Made by a program: the position numbers and the translations under genes. 64,000 nt of DNA from Bacteroidota bacterium (GTDB lineage Bacteria; Bacteroidota; Bacteroidia; Flavobacteriales; Flavobacteriaceae), in NCBI GenBank assembly GCA_027592025.1, contig JAQCIQ010000008.1:1-64000 (forward strand), in the 5' to 3' direction. Positions 55,346 through 64,000 of this stretch are shown here, one piece after another (the first letter of the stretch is position 1; the number at the start of each line of letters is the position of its first letter). Below the pieces are notes generated by a model. It was given only the letters and a program-made list of their open reading frames with translations. It had not been told where the DNA came from and ran no database searches.

Positions 55346-58300
55346 TTGAAAAACGCTTCTTTCAGAGTATTCAGTGCCTCAGCAGGCAGCGGAAAAACAT
55401 ATGCTTTGGTGCAATCCTACTTGGAAGTACTTTTGTCAGCTTCTCATCCGTCCGTCTGTAAAAAAATTCTTGCCGTAACCTTTACTAATAAGGCTGTGGA
55501 AGAAATGAAAAGCAGAATCCTTAAAACTCTAGCCGATTTTGCTGATCTTAACATATTACGTGCCCCGAGTCCAATGTTTATTAAATTGTCTGATGTCCTC
55601 AATTTATCGGCTGAGGTGGTCCACGAAAGATCTAAAAATGGATTGCTTTACATCGCTCACCACTATCACGATTTCAATGTGTCGACAATAGACCGATTTA
55701 CCCAGAAAGTTGTCCGAACCTTTGCCCAAGACCTTAAACTATCGCACAATTTTGAAGTTTCTTTGGACCACTCCGCTGTGCTTGCCGAAGCGGTTGATCG
55801 ATTTCTTGCTCGAGCTGGCAAAGATTCTTTGCTCACAGAAGTCATGCTCGACTTCACTTTTGAAAAATTAGCTGAAGAAAAAAGTGCCGACATCAGTTTT
55901 GACTTTCAACTAATGTCACAACGCCTGATTTCGGAGAACGATTTGCCTGTGCTGGAGGAATTAAAAACTTTGGGACTCAAAGACCACCAAATGTTTAAGT
56001 CTGTGCTCAAAACCACCATTAAAGATCTTCACAAAAAAGTAAAATCGGTGGCTAAATCAGTACTTCAAAGTATTGAAGAACAGGGGATAGATCTCAGTAA
56101 TTTTCCATATCAAACTTTACCCAATCACTTCAATAAAATAGCCAATGGGGAGATCAAAAATTTGTATGCCAATAAGCTAGAGGAACAGATTGCTTCAGGC
56201 CAAGTGCTCAAAAAAAATGCTTCCAACGAAGATGCGGATAAATTGGAAACAATCCTTCCTGACATTCAAAATGCCTTTCTGCATCTCAAAACATCCATTC
56301 ATTTGCTCGGACTCTACACAGATTTCCTAAATAACGTTACGCCATTGTCAGTACTTAGCGGTCTAGAAAAGGAGCTTGAACAAATGAAAATGGAACAAAA
56401 TTTTCTGCTCATTTCAGAGTTTAACAACCTCATCAGCAATCATCTCAAAAAAGAGCCGACAGCCTTTATTTACGAACGTTTGGGCGAGACCTTTACCCAT
56501 TATTTTATCGATGAGTTTCAAGACACCTCTATCAAACAATGGGAAAACTTGTTTCCTTTATTGTCACACAGCTTGGCCTCTGCAGGATCGAGCGTTACTT
56601 TAGTAGGAGATGCAAAACAGGCCATATACCGATGGCGTGGCGGAAAGGTGGAACAATTTATGAACTTGAGCAAGTCATCCCCCTTTTACACCGATTTGGA
56701 GCTTACTCCACTTCCCAACAATTATCGCAGCGATTTTCATGTGGTCGACTTCAATAATAAGTTTTTTCAATGTCTGTCAAAAAAAGTGTTTTCGAATGAA
56801 GATCACTCTATGTTGTATGGGCAAAGCGCCCAAGATCCAATAAAAACAGAAGGAGGATACGTCAGCCTTTCCTTTATTGAAACCTCCACTGAATCCAAAA
56901 ATGCAGATTATTGTGCCGCCGTATTAGATCGCATTGTTCAATGCAAAAAGAGTGGTTTCGAACTCGGAGACATGGTCATCTTGGTGCGAAAAAACAAAGA
57001 AGGTGTGGCTTTAGCCAGTTTTCTTGCCGAAAACAATATTTCAGTGGTGTCCTCAGAATCTTTGATTCTTTCAAGTTCATCAGAAGTAAGATTAATTGTT
57101 GCCGTTTTAAAACTGTTGTTAGACCCAAGAAACTTAAATTTAAAATTCGAAATTCTAACTTATTTAGGCCAAACCAACGACTCTGTTTGCGATTGGCATT
57201 CATTATACCTCAAACACCTCCGATTAAAAGATTGGCAGTTTTTTGAATCTTTGAGCGATTTAGGCGTTCAATTCAATCCCAATAATTCTTCCACTATGTC
57301 ATTATACGAGTTGGTAGAAGGCATTGTTTTTGGGTTTGGATTGTCCAATAGGTCTGATGCTTACATTCAATATTTTTTGGATGAAGTTTTGCAATTCATG
57401 TCTCAAAAATCAGTAGGGCTGTCCGCCTTCTTGGACTATTATGCGCTGAATGAAAGCAAGTTGAGCATCGTTGGAACCAAACAATTGGATGCCATTCAAA
57501 TTATGACCGTCCATTCTGCAAAAGGCTTAGAGTTCCCTGTTGTAATTTTTCCATTTGCTGAACAAAATATTTACAAAGAGCCTTCTTCCAAATTGTGGTA
57601 CGATTTGTCCAATACTCCTTTTGACCACATGAAATACTCCTTGGTCAACGCCAACAAAGACCTGCCTTCAACTGGTAGTTTGGGCAAACAGATTTATGAA
57701 GAGCATCGGGCCAATTTGGAGCTAGACAATCTGAACGTTCTATATGTTGCTCTCACCCGAGCAGAGGCTCAACTTCATATCATTGGAAACCAAAATCACC
57801 AGTCTCACGAGCCGACTTACAGTGGTTTTTTCAAATATTTTTTGGAAGATCAGGGACTATACGATCCACAAAAACTCATTTACGAGTTTGGCGAAACGTC
57901 CAAAGCCATCAGACATTCCGATGATTCTGAAGATACCGTGGAAGCAATCTATTCTTCAATGCGACCCATTACCAGCCTTCCCGCTCAAATTGTCACTAAC
58001 GCCTCTTTGATGTGGGACAGCCGACTTGGTCAGGCAATAGAAAAAGGCAATCTTATCCATTGGTATATGGCACAGATCCATCAAGAAACCGACATCCCTT
58101 TCGCTTCTGAATCGCTACTTCGTCTAGGAATGGCCAATGAATTTCAGAAAAATGAAATTGAAGAAGTCGCTAAGAATATTGTTCGACATCCGTTGCTACA
58201 AACCTTTTACAGCGGAGCTTATGAAACTTTCAACGAAAGGGACATCATCCTCCCCGAAGGTAGAATCATGAGGCCCGATCGAATCAATATTATTGACAAA

Positions 58301-58462
58301 CATGCGGTGGTCATTGATTACAAAACTAGTCAGCCCAATCCTAAAGACCAAAATCAACTCAATGAATATCGCGCGGCATTGAATACAATGGGTTATGAAT
58401 CTGTGGAAAATATTTTGATTTACATCTCCGAAGACATGTCGCTTGAATTCAAGTCTTTTTAG
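55346..58462 (+). CDS. AddA-type UvrD/Rep helicase with C-terminal RecB-family nuclease
   Basis: This 1038-residue protein has helicase and nuclease parts that process double-strand breaks for recombination. Walker A is SASAGSGKTYAL (9-20), followed by VTFTNKAVEEMKSRIL. Motif II is YFIDEFQDTSIKQWENL (about 389-405), motif III GDAKQAIYRWRGG (about 422-434), and IMTVHSAKGLEFPVVIFPFA is the motif V region (about 719-738). The C-terminal nuclease shows MRPDRINIIDKHAVVIDYKT (about 973-992). The likely partner is the AddB-type gene at 61301, separated by kbl and ompA. The start is a TTG at 55346, since no ATG lies before the P-loop. Confidence 0.9.
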   Translation: MKNASFRVFSASAGSGKTYALVQSYLEVLLSASHPSVCKKILAVTFTNKAVEEMKSRILKTLADFADLNILRAPSPMFIKLSDVLNLSAEVVHERSKNGLLYIAHHYHDFNVSTIDRFTQKVVRTFAQDLKLSHNFEVSLDHSAVLAEAVDRFLARAGKDSLLTEVMLDFTFEKLAEEKSADISFDFQLMSQRLISENDLPVLEELKTLGLKDHQMFKSVLKTTIKDLHKKVKSVAKSVLQSIEEQGIDLSNFPYQTLPNHFNKIANGEIKNLYANKLEEQIASGQVLKKNASNEDADKLETILPDIQNAFLHLKTSIHLLGLYTDFLNNVTPLSVLSGLEKELEQMKMEQNFLLISEFNNLISNHLKKEPTAFIYERLGETFTHYFIDEFQDTSIKQWENLFPLLSHSLASAGSSVTLVGDAKQAIYRWRGGKVEQFMNLSKSSPFYTDLELTPLPNNYRSDFHVVDFNNKFFQCLSKKVFSNEDHSMLYGQSAQDPIKTEGGYVSLSFIETSTESKNADYCAAVLDRIVQCKKSGFELGDMVILVRKNKEGVALASFLAENNISVVSSESLILSSSSEVRLIVAVLKLLLDPRNLNLKFEILTYLGQTNDSVCDWHSLYLKHLRLKDWQFFESLSDLGVQFNPNNSSTMSLYELVEGIVFGFGLSNRSDAYIQYFLDEVLQFMSQKSVGLSAFLDYYALNESKLSIVGTKQLDAIQIMTVHSAKGLEFPVVIFPFAEQNIYKEPSSKLWYDLSNTPFDHMKYSLVNANKDLPSTGSLGKQIYEEHRANLELDNLNVLYVALTRAEAQLHIIGNQNHQSHEPTYSGFFKYFLEDQGLYDPQKLIYEFGETSKAIRHSDDSEDTVEAIYSSMRPITSLPAQIVTNASLMWDSRLGQAIEKGNLIHWYMAQIHQETDIPFASESLLRLGMANEFQKNEIEEVAKNIVRHPLLQTFYSGAYETFNERDIILPEGRIMRPDRINIIDKHAVVIDYKTSQPNPKDQNQLNEYRAALNTMGYESVENILIYISEDMSLEFKSF

Positions 58463-58476
58463 GTCTAGGATTTTAG

Positions 58477-58484
58477 TAAATTTG
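58477..58484 (+). promoter_or_regulatory. -7 promoter box (TAAATTTG) for kbl
   Basis: TAAATTTG matches TAnnTTTG, 23 bases before the kbl ATG and 14 bases after the AddA-type stop. It suggests that kbl can be transcribed on its own. Confidence 0.5.
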
Positions 58485-58507
58485 ACCATTCATTTCAAGC
58501 AAAACCA

Positions 58508-59701
58508 ATGTATAGCAAACTCAAAAATTACCTGCAATCCGAACTCGATGACATTCGTTCCAACGGTCTATTCAAAGAAGAGCGCATCATCACCTCGCCT
58601 CAGGGGGCTGAAATCGAACTGAATACAGGTCAAAAAGTACTGAATTTCTGTTCGAACAACTATCTGGGCCTCTCCTCTCACCCAGAAGTAATCGCAGCCG
58701 CCAAAGAGGCCCTAGACACTCATGGATTTGGCATGTCTTCAGTTAGATTTATTTGCGGCACACAGGACATTCACAAAGAACTTGAGCAAAAAATTGCAAA
58801 CTTCTATCAAACCGAAGACACCATTCTATACGCTGCCGCTTTTGATGCTAATGGCGGGGTGTTTGAACCCTTGCTTGACGAAAAGGACGCGATCATTTCT
58901 GACAGTTTGAATCATGCTTCTATTATTGATGGGGTGAGGCTATGTAAAGCAAAAAGATACCGCTATCAAAACAGCGACATGTCAGACCTCGAAGCTCAAC
59001 TTATTGCCGCCAATACAGATGGTGCGCGATTTAAATTGATCGTAACCGATGGTGTTTTTTCTATGGATGGCCTCGTAGCACCCTTAGATCAAATTTGCGA
59101 TTTAGCCGAACAATATGAAGCCCTTGTGATGGTAGACGAATGCCATGCTGCTGGTTTTATAGGAGCAACAGGCAGAGGAACTCTAGAGGCCAAAAATGTC
59201 TTGGGAAGAGTAGATATTATTACAGGCACTTTAGGGAAAGCATTAGGCGGGGCAATGGGAGGTTACACAACGGGTAAAAAAGAAATCATTGAAATATTAC
59301 GCCAAAGATCTAGACCTTACTTGTTTTCAAATTCTTTGGCTCCAGCGATCGTTGGTGCTTCTATCAAAGTTTTTGACCTGCTGTCAACAAATACTTCTCG
59401 GAGAGACCAATTGGAATGGAATACCAATTATTTTAAAAAACACATCAAAGCAGCTGGATTTGACATTGTCGATGGCGATAGCGCCATTGTGCCAATTATG
59501 CTTTATGATGCGCAGTTGTCTCAAAACATGGCCAATGAACTTTTACGACTGGGAGTCTATGTGACTGGATTTTTCTATCCCGTTGTGCCGAAAGAAAAAG
59601 CCAGAATTAGGGTTCAGTTATCCTCTGCACACACTCAATTGCATTTGGATAAAGCGATTGCCGCTTTTACTCAAGCAGGACGTAAGTTTGGAGTAATTTG
59701 A
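58508..59701 (+). CDS. kbl: Glycine C-acetyltransferase (2-amino-3-ketobutyrate CoA ligase)
   Basis: This 397-residue PLP enzyme of the alpha-oxoamine synthase family cleaves 2-amino-3-ketobutyrate with CoA to glycine and acetyl-CoA in threonine breakdown. The PLP lysine is Lys244 in DIITGTLGKALGGAMGGYT. The aspartate that contacts the ring is in VMVDECHAAGFIG (Asp210). NFCSNNYLGLSSHPEV (46-61) and SVRFICGTQDIHKELEQ (78-94) are strong family marks. Related oxoamine synthases (8-amino-7-oxononanoate, serine palmitoyltransferase) share these motifs, but FGMSSVRFICGTQ favours Kbl. Threonine dehydrogenase is not in the window. Confidence 0.93.
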   Translation: MYSKLKNYLQSELDDIRSNGLFKEERIITSPQGAEIELNTGQKVLNFCSNNYLGLSSHPEVIAAAKEALDTHGFGMSSVRFICGTQDIHKELEQKIANFYQTEDTILYAAAFDANGGVFEPLLDEKDAIISDSLNHASIIDGVRLCKAKRYRYQNSDMSDLEAQLIAANTDGARFKLIVTDGVFSMDGLVAPLDQICDLAEQYEALVMVDECHAAGFIGATGRGTLEAKNVLGRVDIITGTLGKALGGAMGGYTTGKKEIIEILRQRSRPYLFSNSLAPAIVGASIKVFDLLSTNTSRRDQLEWNTNYFKKHIKAAGFDIVDGDSAIVPIMLYDAQLSQNMANELLRLGVYVTGFFYPVVPKEKARIRVQLSSAHTQLHLDKAIAAFTQAGRKFGVI

Positions 59702-59750
59702 CCTTTATTTTCACCTAAGTCAATATAATTTAGTATTTTTTACGTTCAAA

Positions 59751-59782
59751 TTTGTAATGTAACCTCAAATCTGCTACTTTTG
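59751..59782 (+). promoter_or_regulatory. Complete Bacteroidota promoter for the OmpA-family gene
   Basis: TTTG at 59751-59754 (-33 element) is followed after 20 bases by TACTTTTG at 59775-59782 (-7 box, TAnnTTTG). The spacing fits the lineage consensus, and the box ends 36 bases before the ATG at 59819. This is the most complete promoter in the window. Confidence 0.7.
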
Positions 59783-59818
59783 GGATTATAATTTAAATAT
59801 TTAAATACTCATATTTCT

Positions 59819-61216
59819 ATGAAAAAGCAAAACTTACTTACGCTTATGGTTTGTTTGTTCTTTGGATTGACTACAGTTATGTCTCAAAATAGTGACAATC
59901 CTTGGCAAATAACCCTTGGTGTTAACGCGGTAGATTTTTACCCTGTTGGCGGCCATACATCTGTTCAGGGTGGAAATTTAGAAGGCATTACTGATGTCGG
60001 CCACTGGAACACTTTACCCTCCATTTCTTACCTAGGAGTATCAAAAAACATTTCCGGCAATTGGTCTTTGGGTCTTGCAGGATCAATGAACTCAATTACC
60101 CAATGGGGTGCTGCTGAAATCAAAAGCGCTCAGTATTACTCTGCTGATTTGAACATCAAATACAGCTTGGGTAGTTTGATAAAAAGCAAAAAGCTTGAGC
60201 CATTCGTTGGCTTTGGCGGAAGCTGGGTTGGAGTTGAGCAAAACGATTATTTCAAAGTTGACGGAGACAACATTGGACAGCCGGCAGCCAATGCTCTTGG
60301 CGGATTGTCTGTTTGGTTCTCTGACGGATTTGGTTTAACACTTCAATCTCAGTACAAGCATTCCTTTGGAGAGCGCAAATCGGCTCAACATTTCCAACAC
60401 ACCCTTGGAGCAGCTTTACGCTTTGGCGGTAAAGATTCTGATGGTGATGGTGTTTATGACAAAAATGACGATTGTCCAGAGGTTCCTGGTTTAGCAGCGT
60501 TTAACGGCTGTCCAGATACTGACGGAGATGGTATTCAAGACAGTAAAGACGATTGTCCAAATGTTGCAGGCTCTGCTCAAATGAACGGTTGCCCTGATTC
60601 TGATGGCGACGGCATTGCCGACAGTAAAGACAGCTGTCCAAATGAGGCTGGGACTGCTGCCATGAAAGGTTGTCCAGATGCTGATAATGACAAAGTCGCC
60701 GATAAAGACGACAAATGTCCAAATGAAGCTGGTCCTGCAGCTAACAAAGGTTGTCCTTGGCCAGATTCTGACAACGACGGCGTTCTTGACAAGGACGACA
60801 ACTGTCCAAACGAAGCTGGAACCGCTGCCAACAATGGTTGTCCAGAGGTGTCAGTGCCTAACGAAGTGGTTAATCAACTAACTAACTACGCTAGAACTAT
60901 CAATTTCAACACTGGCAAAGCAACATTTAAAGCAGATGCACTACCTGTCCTTAAAGCGATTTCTGCAATCATCAAGGAATATCCTAATGCAAGTTTCGTA
61001 ATCGAAGGTCATACTGATTCTACTGGCAGTGACGCATTAAACCAACAACTTTCCGAAAAACGCGCGAATACCGTTAAGGATTATTTGGTTGAAAATGGCG
61101 TTAATGCCTCTCGTTTAACTACTGTAGGTTATGGCGAAACTCGCCCAATCTCTGATAACGCAACTGCTAAAGGCAGAGCCGAAAACCGTCGCGTTGAAGT
61201 TAAATTGCAAGATTAA
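59819..61216 (+). CDS. OmpA-family outer-membrane protein with thrombospondin type 3 repeats
   Basis: This 465-residue protein links the outer membrane to peptidoglycan. It has a signal peptide (about 1-22, ending TTVMSQ), a beta-barrel (about 25-200), five Asp/Cys-rich thrombospondin type 3 repeats (about 206-343) and a C-terminal OmpA domain (about 350-465). The peptidoglycan-binding region shows FVIEGHTDSTGSDALNQQLS followed by EKRANTVKDYLVENGV and GYGETRPISDN. A strong promoter and a clean terminator mark it as a single-gene unit, probably highly expressed. Confidence 0.93.
   Translation: MKKQNLLTLMVCLFFGLTTVMSQNSDNPWQITLGVNAVDFYPVGGHTSVQGGNLEGITDVGHWNTLPSISYLGVSKNISGNWSLGLAGSMNSITQWGAAEIKSAQYYSADLNIKYSLGSLIKSKKLEPFVGFGGSWVGVEQNDYFKVDGDNIGQPAANALGGLSVWFSDGFGLTLQSQYKHSFGERKSAQHFQHTLGAALRFGGKDSDGDGVYDKNDDCPEVPGLAAFNGCPDTDGDGIQDSKDDCPNVAGSAQMNGCPDSDGDGIADSKDSCPNEAGTAAMKGCPDADNDKVADKDDKCPNEAGPAANKGCPWPDSDNDGVLDKDDNCPNEAGTAANNGCPEVSVPNEVVNQLTNYARTINFNTGKATFKADALPVLKAISAIIKEYPNASFVIEGHTDSTGSDALNQQLSEKRANTVKDYLVENGVNASRLTTVGYGETRPISDNATAKGRAENRRVEVKLQD
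60434..60849 (+). repeat. Thrombospondin type 3 repeat-coding stretch in the OmpA-family gene
   Basis: Five in-frame repeats of roughly 26-29 codons encode D(S/A/T)DGDG(V/I)xDxxDxCPNxAGxAxxxGCP-like units (Asp-rich calcium-binding loops plus paired cysteines). The spacer is slightly longer in the fourth unit (WPDSDNDG). The repeats share high DNA identity. Confidence 0.85.
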
Positions 61217-61239
61217 AACTCTGTTTATTTTTCTTAGTG

Positions 61240-61270
61240 AAAAAGCGCTCCATTTTGGGGCGCTTTTTTA
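61240..61270 (+). terminator. Rho-independent terminator after the OmpA-family gene
   Basis: A stem with AAAAGCGCTCC on the left and GGGGCGCTTTT on the right, around an ATTTT loop, is followed by a T-rich tail (61264-61274). It lies 24 bases after the OmpA stop and before the AddB-type start. Confidence 0.88.
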
Positions 61271-61300
61271 TTTTAGAGCTATTCTAATGAAATTTCTTTA

Positions 61301-64000
61301 ATGACAACTTTTATACAGGATGTGCTGCTCGATTTATCGCGCCAAGGAAAAGATCTTTCTGAGCTAGTATTTGTCTTGCCCAATAAGCGCTCTGGAATTG
61401 TCCTTAAAAATGAAATTGGCTCGGTTAGTCTTAAGGTGCAATTTACCCCAAAGATTTTGGCGATCGAAGAACTGGTGCAAGAGATTTCCGAACTGCGCCT
61501 TGTCTCGCCTACCACCCTGCTGATAGAAACCTATCGGGCTTACTGCGCCAGCTCCTTTCAAGAAAGCCCAGAATCATTTGACCAATTTCTAAATTGGGGG
61601 CCTCGATTAATTCAAGATTTTGTCGAAATCGACAGGTATCTCATTGAGGTGGATTCTTTGTTTAAAAGTATCCAGCAACTGAAATCCATCGAGGCGTTTG
61701 GTCAAGACCAAAAAACCCCGTTGGTGTCAAATTATCTCAAATTTTGGGAGCAGTTGATGCCTATATACCATCAATTGAACAAGACGCTGCTCGAGTCTGG
61801 ACAGGGCCATCAAGGGCTCATGTACAGAAACGCATTGGAAAATCTTGAGAACTATTTGAATGAGCACCAATCAAAAGAGTTTGTTTTTTTAGGATTCAAT
61901 GCGCTTAATGCTTCCGAAGAAATCATTTTTCAAGAATTGCTCAGTCGTGAGATGGGGACTATCTATTGGGACAATGACCACTATTTTTTGAACAACGAAA
62001 TGGAAGAAGCTGGTCTTTTTATGAGAAATTATTTTAACTCTTGGAATTACTATAAGCGAGAGATTCCACTTGGTCTTCGCAATCATTTCACTGCTCCAAA
62101 AAAATTTAAATCAATCGAGACGCCGAAATCGGTCGGTCAGGCGAAATATGTTGGAGGACTCCTTAAATCGTTATGGGAAAAGAACAAATGTGAAAACACT
62201 GCTGTAGTGCTGGCCGATGAAACCCTGCTGCTACCTCTGCTAACGGCTTTGCCTGAAGATATTGATGTGGTCAATATCACCATGGGGTTCCCTCTCAAAG
62301 CAACCCCAGTTGCTGGATTGCTTTCAAGCATTTTTAATTTGCATATCAACGGTGGGAGCGAAGGATTCTACTACAAATATGTCCTGAGCATTCTCTCCAA
62401 TCCATTGATAGAATCACTTGTTGGTCAGCCAAATAGATTTTGGATTAAGGACTTGACTGGATACATTCAAGAACAAAATCTGATGTTCATTACAACTGAT
62501 CAGCTAAGAGCTAAAGCCAATGATAATTTGGAGTGGATCGATTTAATTTTTTCCTATTGGGAGAAGCCTGAGCAAGCGTTGGATCGATTGGTATTACTTA
62601 TCGAACTGATAAAAAACAGCATAACCCGAAAAACGCATTCTGATTTTTTTACACTTGAATGCCTTTACAAATATTTCACCTTACTCAATAGCCTTAAGCT
62701 AGAGCTAAAGGATTTTAACGGTGTTCAAAGCATAAAGACCCTCGAGCATCTGTATGAGAGTTTAATGGAAGAGGTCACTTTAGATTTCAAAGGAGAACCA
62801 CTGAAAGGCTTGCAAATCATGGGGATTCTGGAATCACGGGTCTTAGACTTTGAAACGGTGATTATCACATCAGTAAATGAAGGTGTGCTGCCGGCAGGAA
62901 AACAGCAGCACTCATTCATTCCCTATGATGTCAAACGCGCCTTTGACCTTCCCACGATCAAAGAAAAGGATGCCATCTATGCCTATCATTTTTATCATTT
63001 AACACAGCGCGCTTCCGACGTCTTCCTCATTTATGACTCTGCGGTGGATCGGCTTCAAGGCGGTGAGCCCAGTCGATATTTGTTGCAATTGGCCGTTGGT
63101 AAGGTACATCAGATAGCGCACCTAAAAGCAATTGCTCAAACACCAACGCAAAAAGAGCCTGGATTGGTCATACAAAAAACACCCGAAATTGCTAAGGCGC
63201 TAGAAGAGCTAGGCTCTTACGGCTACTCTCCCTCGGCCCTTACTTTATACATTAATGACCCTTTCAAGTTTTATCAACGGTATATTTTAGGACTCGAAGA
63301 GTCCGATGAAGTGGAAGAATCAATGGCCGCTAGAACCTTTGGAAACGCCATACACAACACTCTTGAGGCTCTTTATAAACCCTTCCAAAACAATTATTTA
63401 TCGGAAGAGACAATTACAGGAATGACCTCTCAAGTTCCGTTGCTCGCCGAACGGTTTTTTAGAGATCAAATGAAAGGAGCCGACATCAAAACAGGGAAAA
63501 ACCTCTTGGCTTTTGAAATTGGGAAACATTACATTCTTCAATCAATCCAAGAAGATTTGAAGCTAATTCAACAGGGGGATTCTTTAAAAATTATCAGCGT
63601 TGAAGAAAAATTTGAGGCTCTCATTCCCCTATCGGGCTTACCTTTTCAAGTTAAAATTAGGGGGAAAATTGACCGCGTAGATCAGCTCAATGGAATCACT
63701 CGGATCATAGACTATAAAACTGGAAGTCAAATAACCGCCAGTAGCCTCAAAATAAAAGACTGGTCAAGCCTAACAAATGACTACGACAAACATCACAAGT
63801 GCTTCCAAATTCTTTGCTATGCCTATTTGTGGCGAGCCAATCATCCCAACACCAGTAGTGTCGAAGGTGGCGTGTTTGCACTAAAAAACATTTCGCTAGG
63901 ACTGATCAGGTTAGGCATTCCTTCTGAAGATGGGAAAACATATAGTCATAGTATTGACCGTGCAGTCCTTGACCAATTTGAGCAGATTCTGTCCGAATTG
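61301..64000 (+). CDS. AddB-type PD-(D/E)XK nuclease, partial at window end
   Basis: An ATG at 61301 opens a frame that continues for exactly 900 codons to the last base, so the 3' end lies outside. It encodes an inactivated-helicase-like N-terminal part (MTTFIQDVLLDLSRQGKDLS; VFVLPNKRSGIVLKNEIG at about 27-44, with no P-loop) and a C-terminal RecB-type nuclease: SYGYSPSALTLYINDPFKFY (about 641-660), ARTFGNAIHNTLEAL (about 677-691), GKIDRVD (Asp791) and IIDYKTG (Asp804, Lys806). This is the layout of AddB, the partner of the AddA-type gene at 55346. The cysteine usual in the CPFxF motif of Fe-S AddB enzymes is Asp here, so the cluster may be absent. Confidence 0.85.
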   Translation, partial: MTTFIQDVLLDLSRQGKDLSELVFVLPNKRSGIVLKNEIGSVSLKVQFTPKILAIEELVQEISELRLVSPTTLLIETYRAYCASSFQESPESFDQFLNWGPRLIQDFVEIDRYLIEVDSLFKSIQQLKSIEAFGQDQKTPLVSNYLKFWEQLMPIYHQLNKTLLESGQGHQGLMYRNALENLENYLNEHQSKEFVFLGFNALNASEEIIFQELLSREMGTIYWDNDHYFLNNEMEEAGLFMRNYFNSWNYYKREIPLGLRNHFTAPKKFKSIETPKSVGQAKYVGGLLKSLWEKNKCENTAVVLADETLLLPLLTALPEDIDVVNITMGFPLKATPVAGLLSSIFNLHINGGSEGFYYKYVLSILSNPLIESLVGQPNRFWIKDLTGYIQEQNLMFITTDQLRAKANDNLEWIDLIFSYWEKPEQALDRLVLLIELIKNSITRKTHSDFFTLECLYKYFTLLNSLKLELKDFNGVQSIKTLEHLYESLMEEVTLDFKGEPLKGLQIMGILESRVLDFETVIITSVNEGVLPAGKQQHSFIPYDVKRAFDLPTIKEKDAIYAYHFYHLTQRASDVFLIYDSAVDRLQGGEPSRYLLQLAVGKVHQIAHLKAIAQTPTQKEPGLVIQKTPEIAKALEELGSYGYSPSALTLYINDPFKFYQRYILGLEESDEVEESMAARTFGNAIHNTLEALYKPFQNNYLSEETITGMTSQVPLLAERFFRDQMKGADIKTGKNLLAFEIGKHYILQSIQEDLKLIQQGDSLKIISVEEKFEALIPLSGLPFQVKIRGKIDRVDQLNGITRIIDYKTGSQITASSLKIKDWSSLTNDYDKHHKCFQILCYAYLWRANHPNTSSVEGGVFALKNISLGLIRLGIPSEDGKTYSHSIDRAVLDQFEQILSEL

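Noticed and set aside
61287-61301. ATG at 61287 as the start of the AddB-type gene
   Set aside because: That frame reads four codons and stops (ATG AAA TTT CTT TAA); the ATG at 61301 opens the long frame.

Overview
This 64-kb window reads as chromosome of a member of Bacteroidota, class Flavobacteriia, most likely a marine Flavobacteriaceae. The support is lineage-typical gene content: a PorZ-type T9SS component, carboxypeptidase-regulatory/TonB receptors, a complete Bat operon, an IPExxxVDY-family protein, and an atpD-atpC pair standing apart from any other ATP synthase gene. Base composition is moderately AT-rich, genes are tightly packed, starts lack clear Shine-Dalgarno sequences, and many genes are preceded by the Bacteroidota -7 box TAnnTTTG. 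There are no rRNA or tRNA genes, no insertion sequences and no CRISPR array.

Layout. 1-715: a decayed fragment and a 57-residue membrane ORF. 0.7-5 kb: TonB receptor plus SGNH lipoprotein. 5.2-7 kb: atpD-atpC. 7-13.5 kb: sodium/solute symporter, BtuB-like receptor, RecX, heme-type TonB receptor. 13.5-19.3 kb: recO, porZ, glutamate dehydrogenase, cystathionine gamma-synthase family enzyme. 19.4-21.8 kb: ArsC-like protein, YicC, gmk, nadD. 21.9-29.1 kb: a phosphate/polyphosphate island with two PPK2 kinases, a PiT transporter, a phosphate-selective porin and a Na/Pi cotransporter. 29.6-33.6 kb: gpsA, GNAT, bacillithiol-transferase-like protein, pheS, a conserved hypothetical, CvpA. 33.6-42.5 kb (minus): MoxR, DUF58, a BatD-like membrane protein and BatA-BatE. 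42.6-50.1 kb: AlbA_2 protein, then the minus-strand run acpP-fabF-rnc-IPExxxVDY-pyk-CYTH-ALDH7. 50.3-54.5 kb: purN, RNase H, PfkB kinase, PurF-like enzyme. 54.6-64 kb: superoxide dismutase, AddA-type helicase-nuclease, kbl, OmpA protein, and an AddB-type nuclease that runs off the end.

The phosphate island is the most interesting part. The first PPK2 gene is cut by one in-frame TAG where its tandem paralogue has glutamine. The phosphate porin is cut by one in-frame TGA (or a slip in a T7 run) inside its signal peptide. Both are otherwise intact. Upstream of the porin lie four TTAACA-like direct repeats with an exact 11-bp period, the geometry of a Pho box, which suggests PhoB/PhoP-type control of porin and PiT. 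Two neighbouring phosphate genes each carrying one fresh lesion suggests recent loss, strain-level switching, readthrough, or sequence error; the sequence alone cannot decide.

Elsewhere, several -7 boxes lie so close to start codons that leaderless or near-leaderless transcripts are likely (PurF-like gene, the conserved hypothetical at 33 kb). The hypothetical/CvpA divergent promoters overlap so closely that they should exclude each other.
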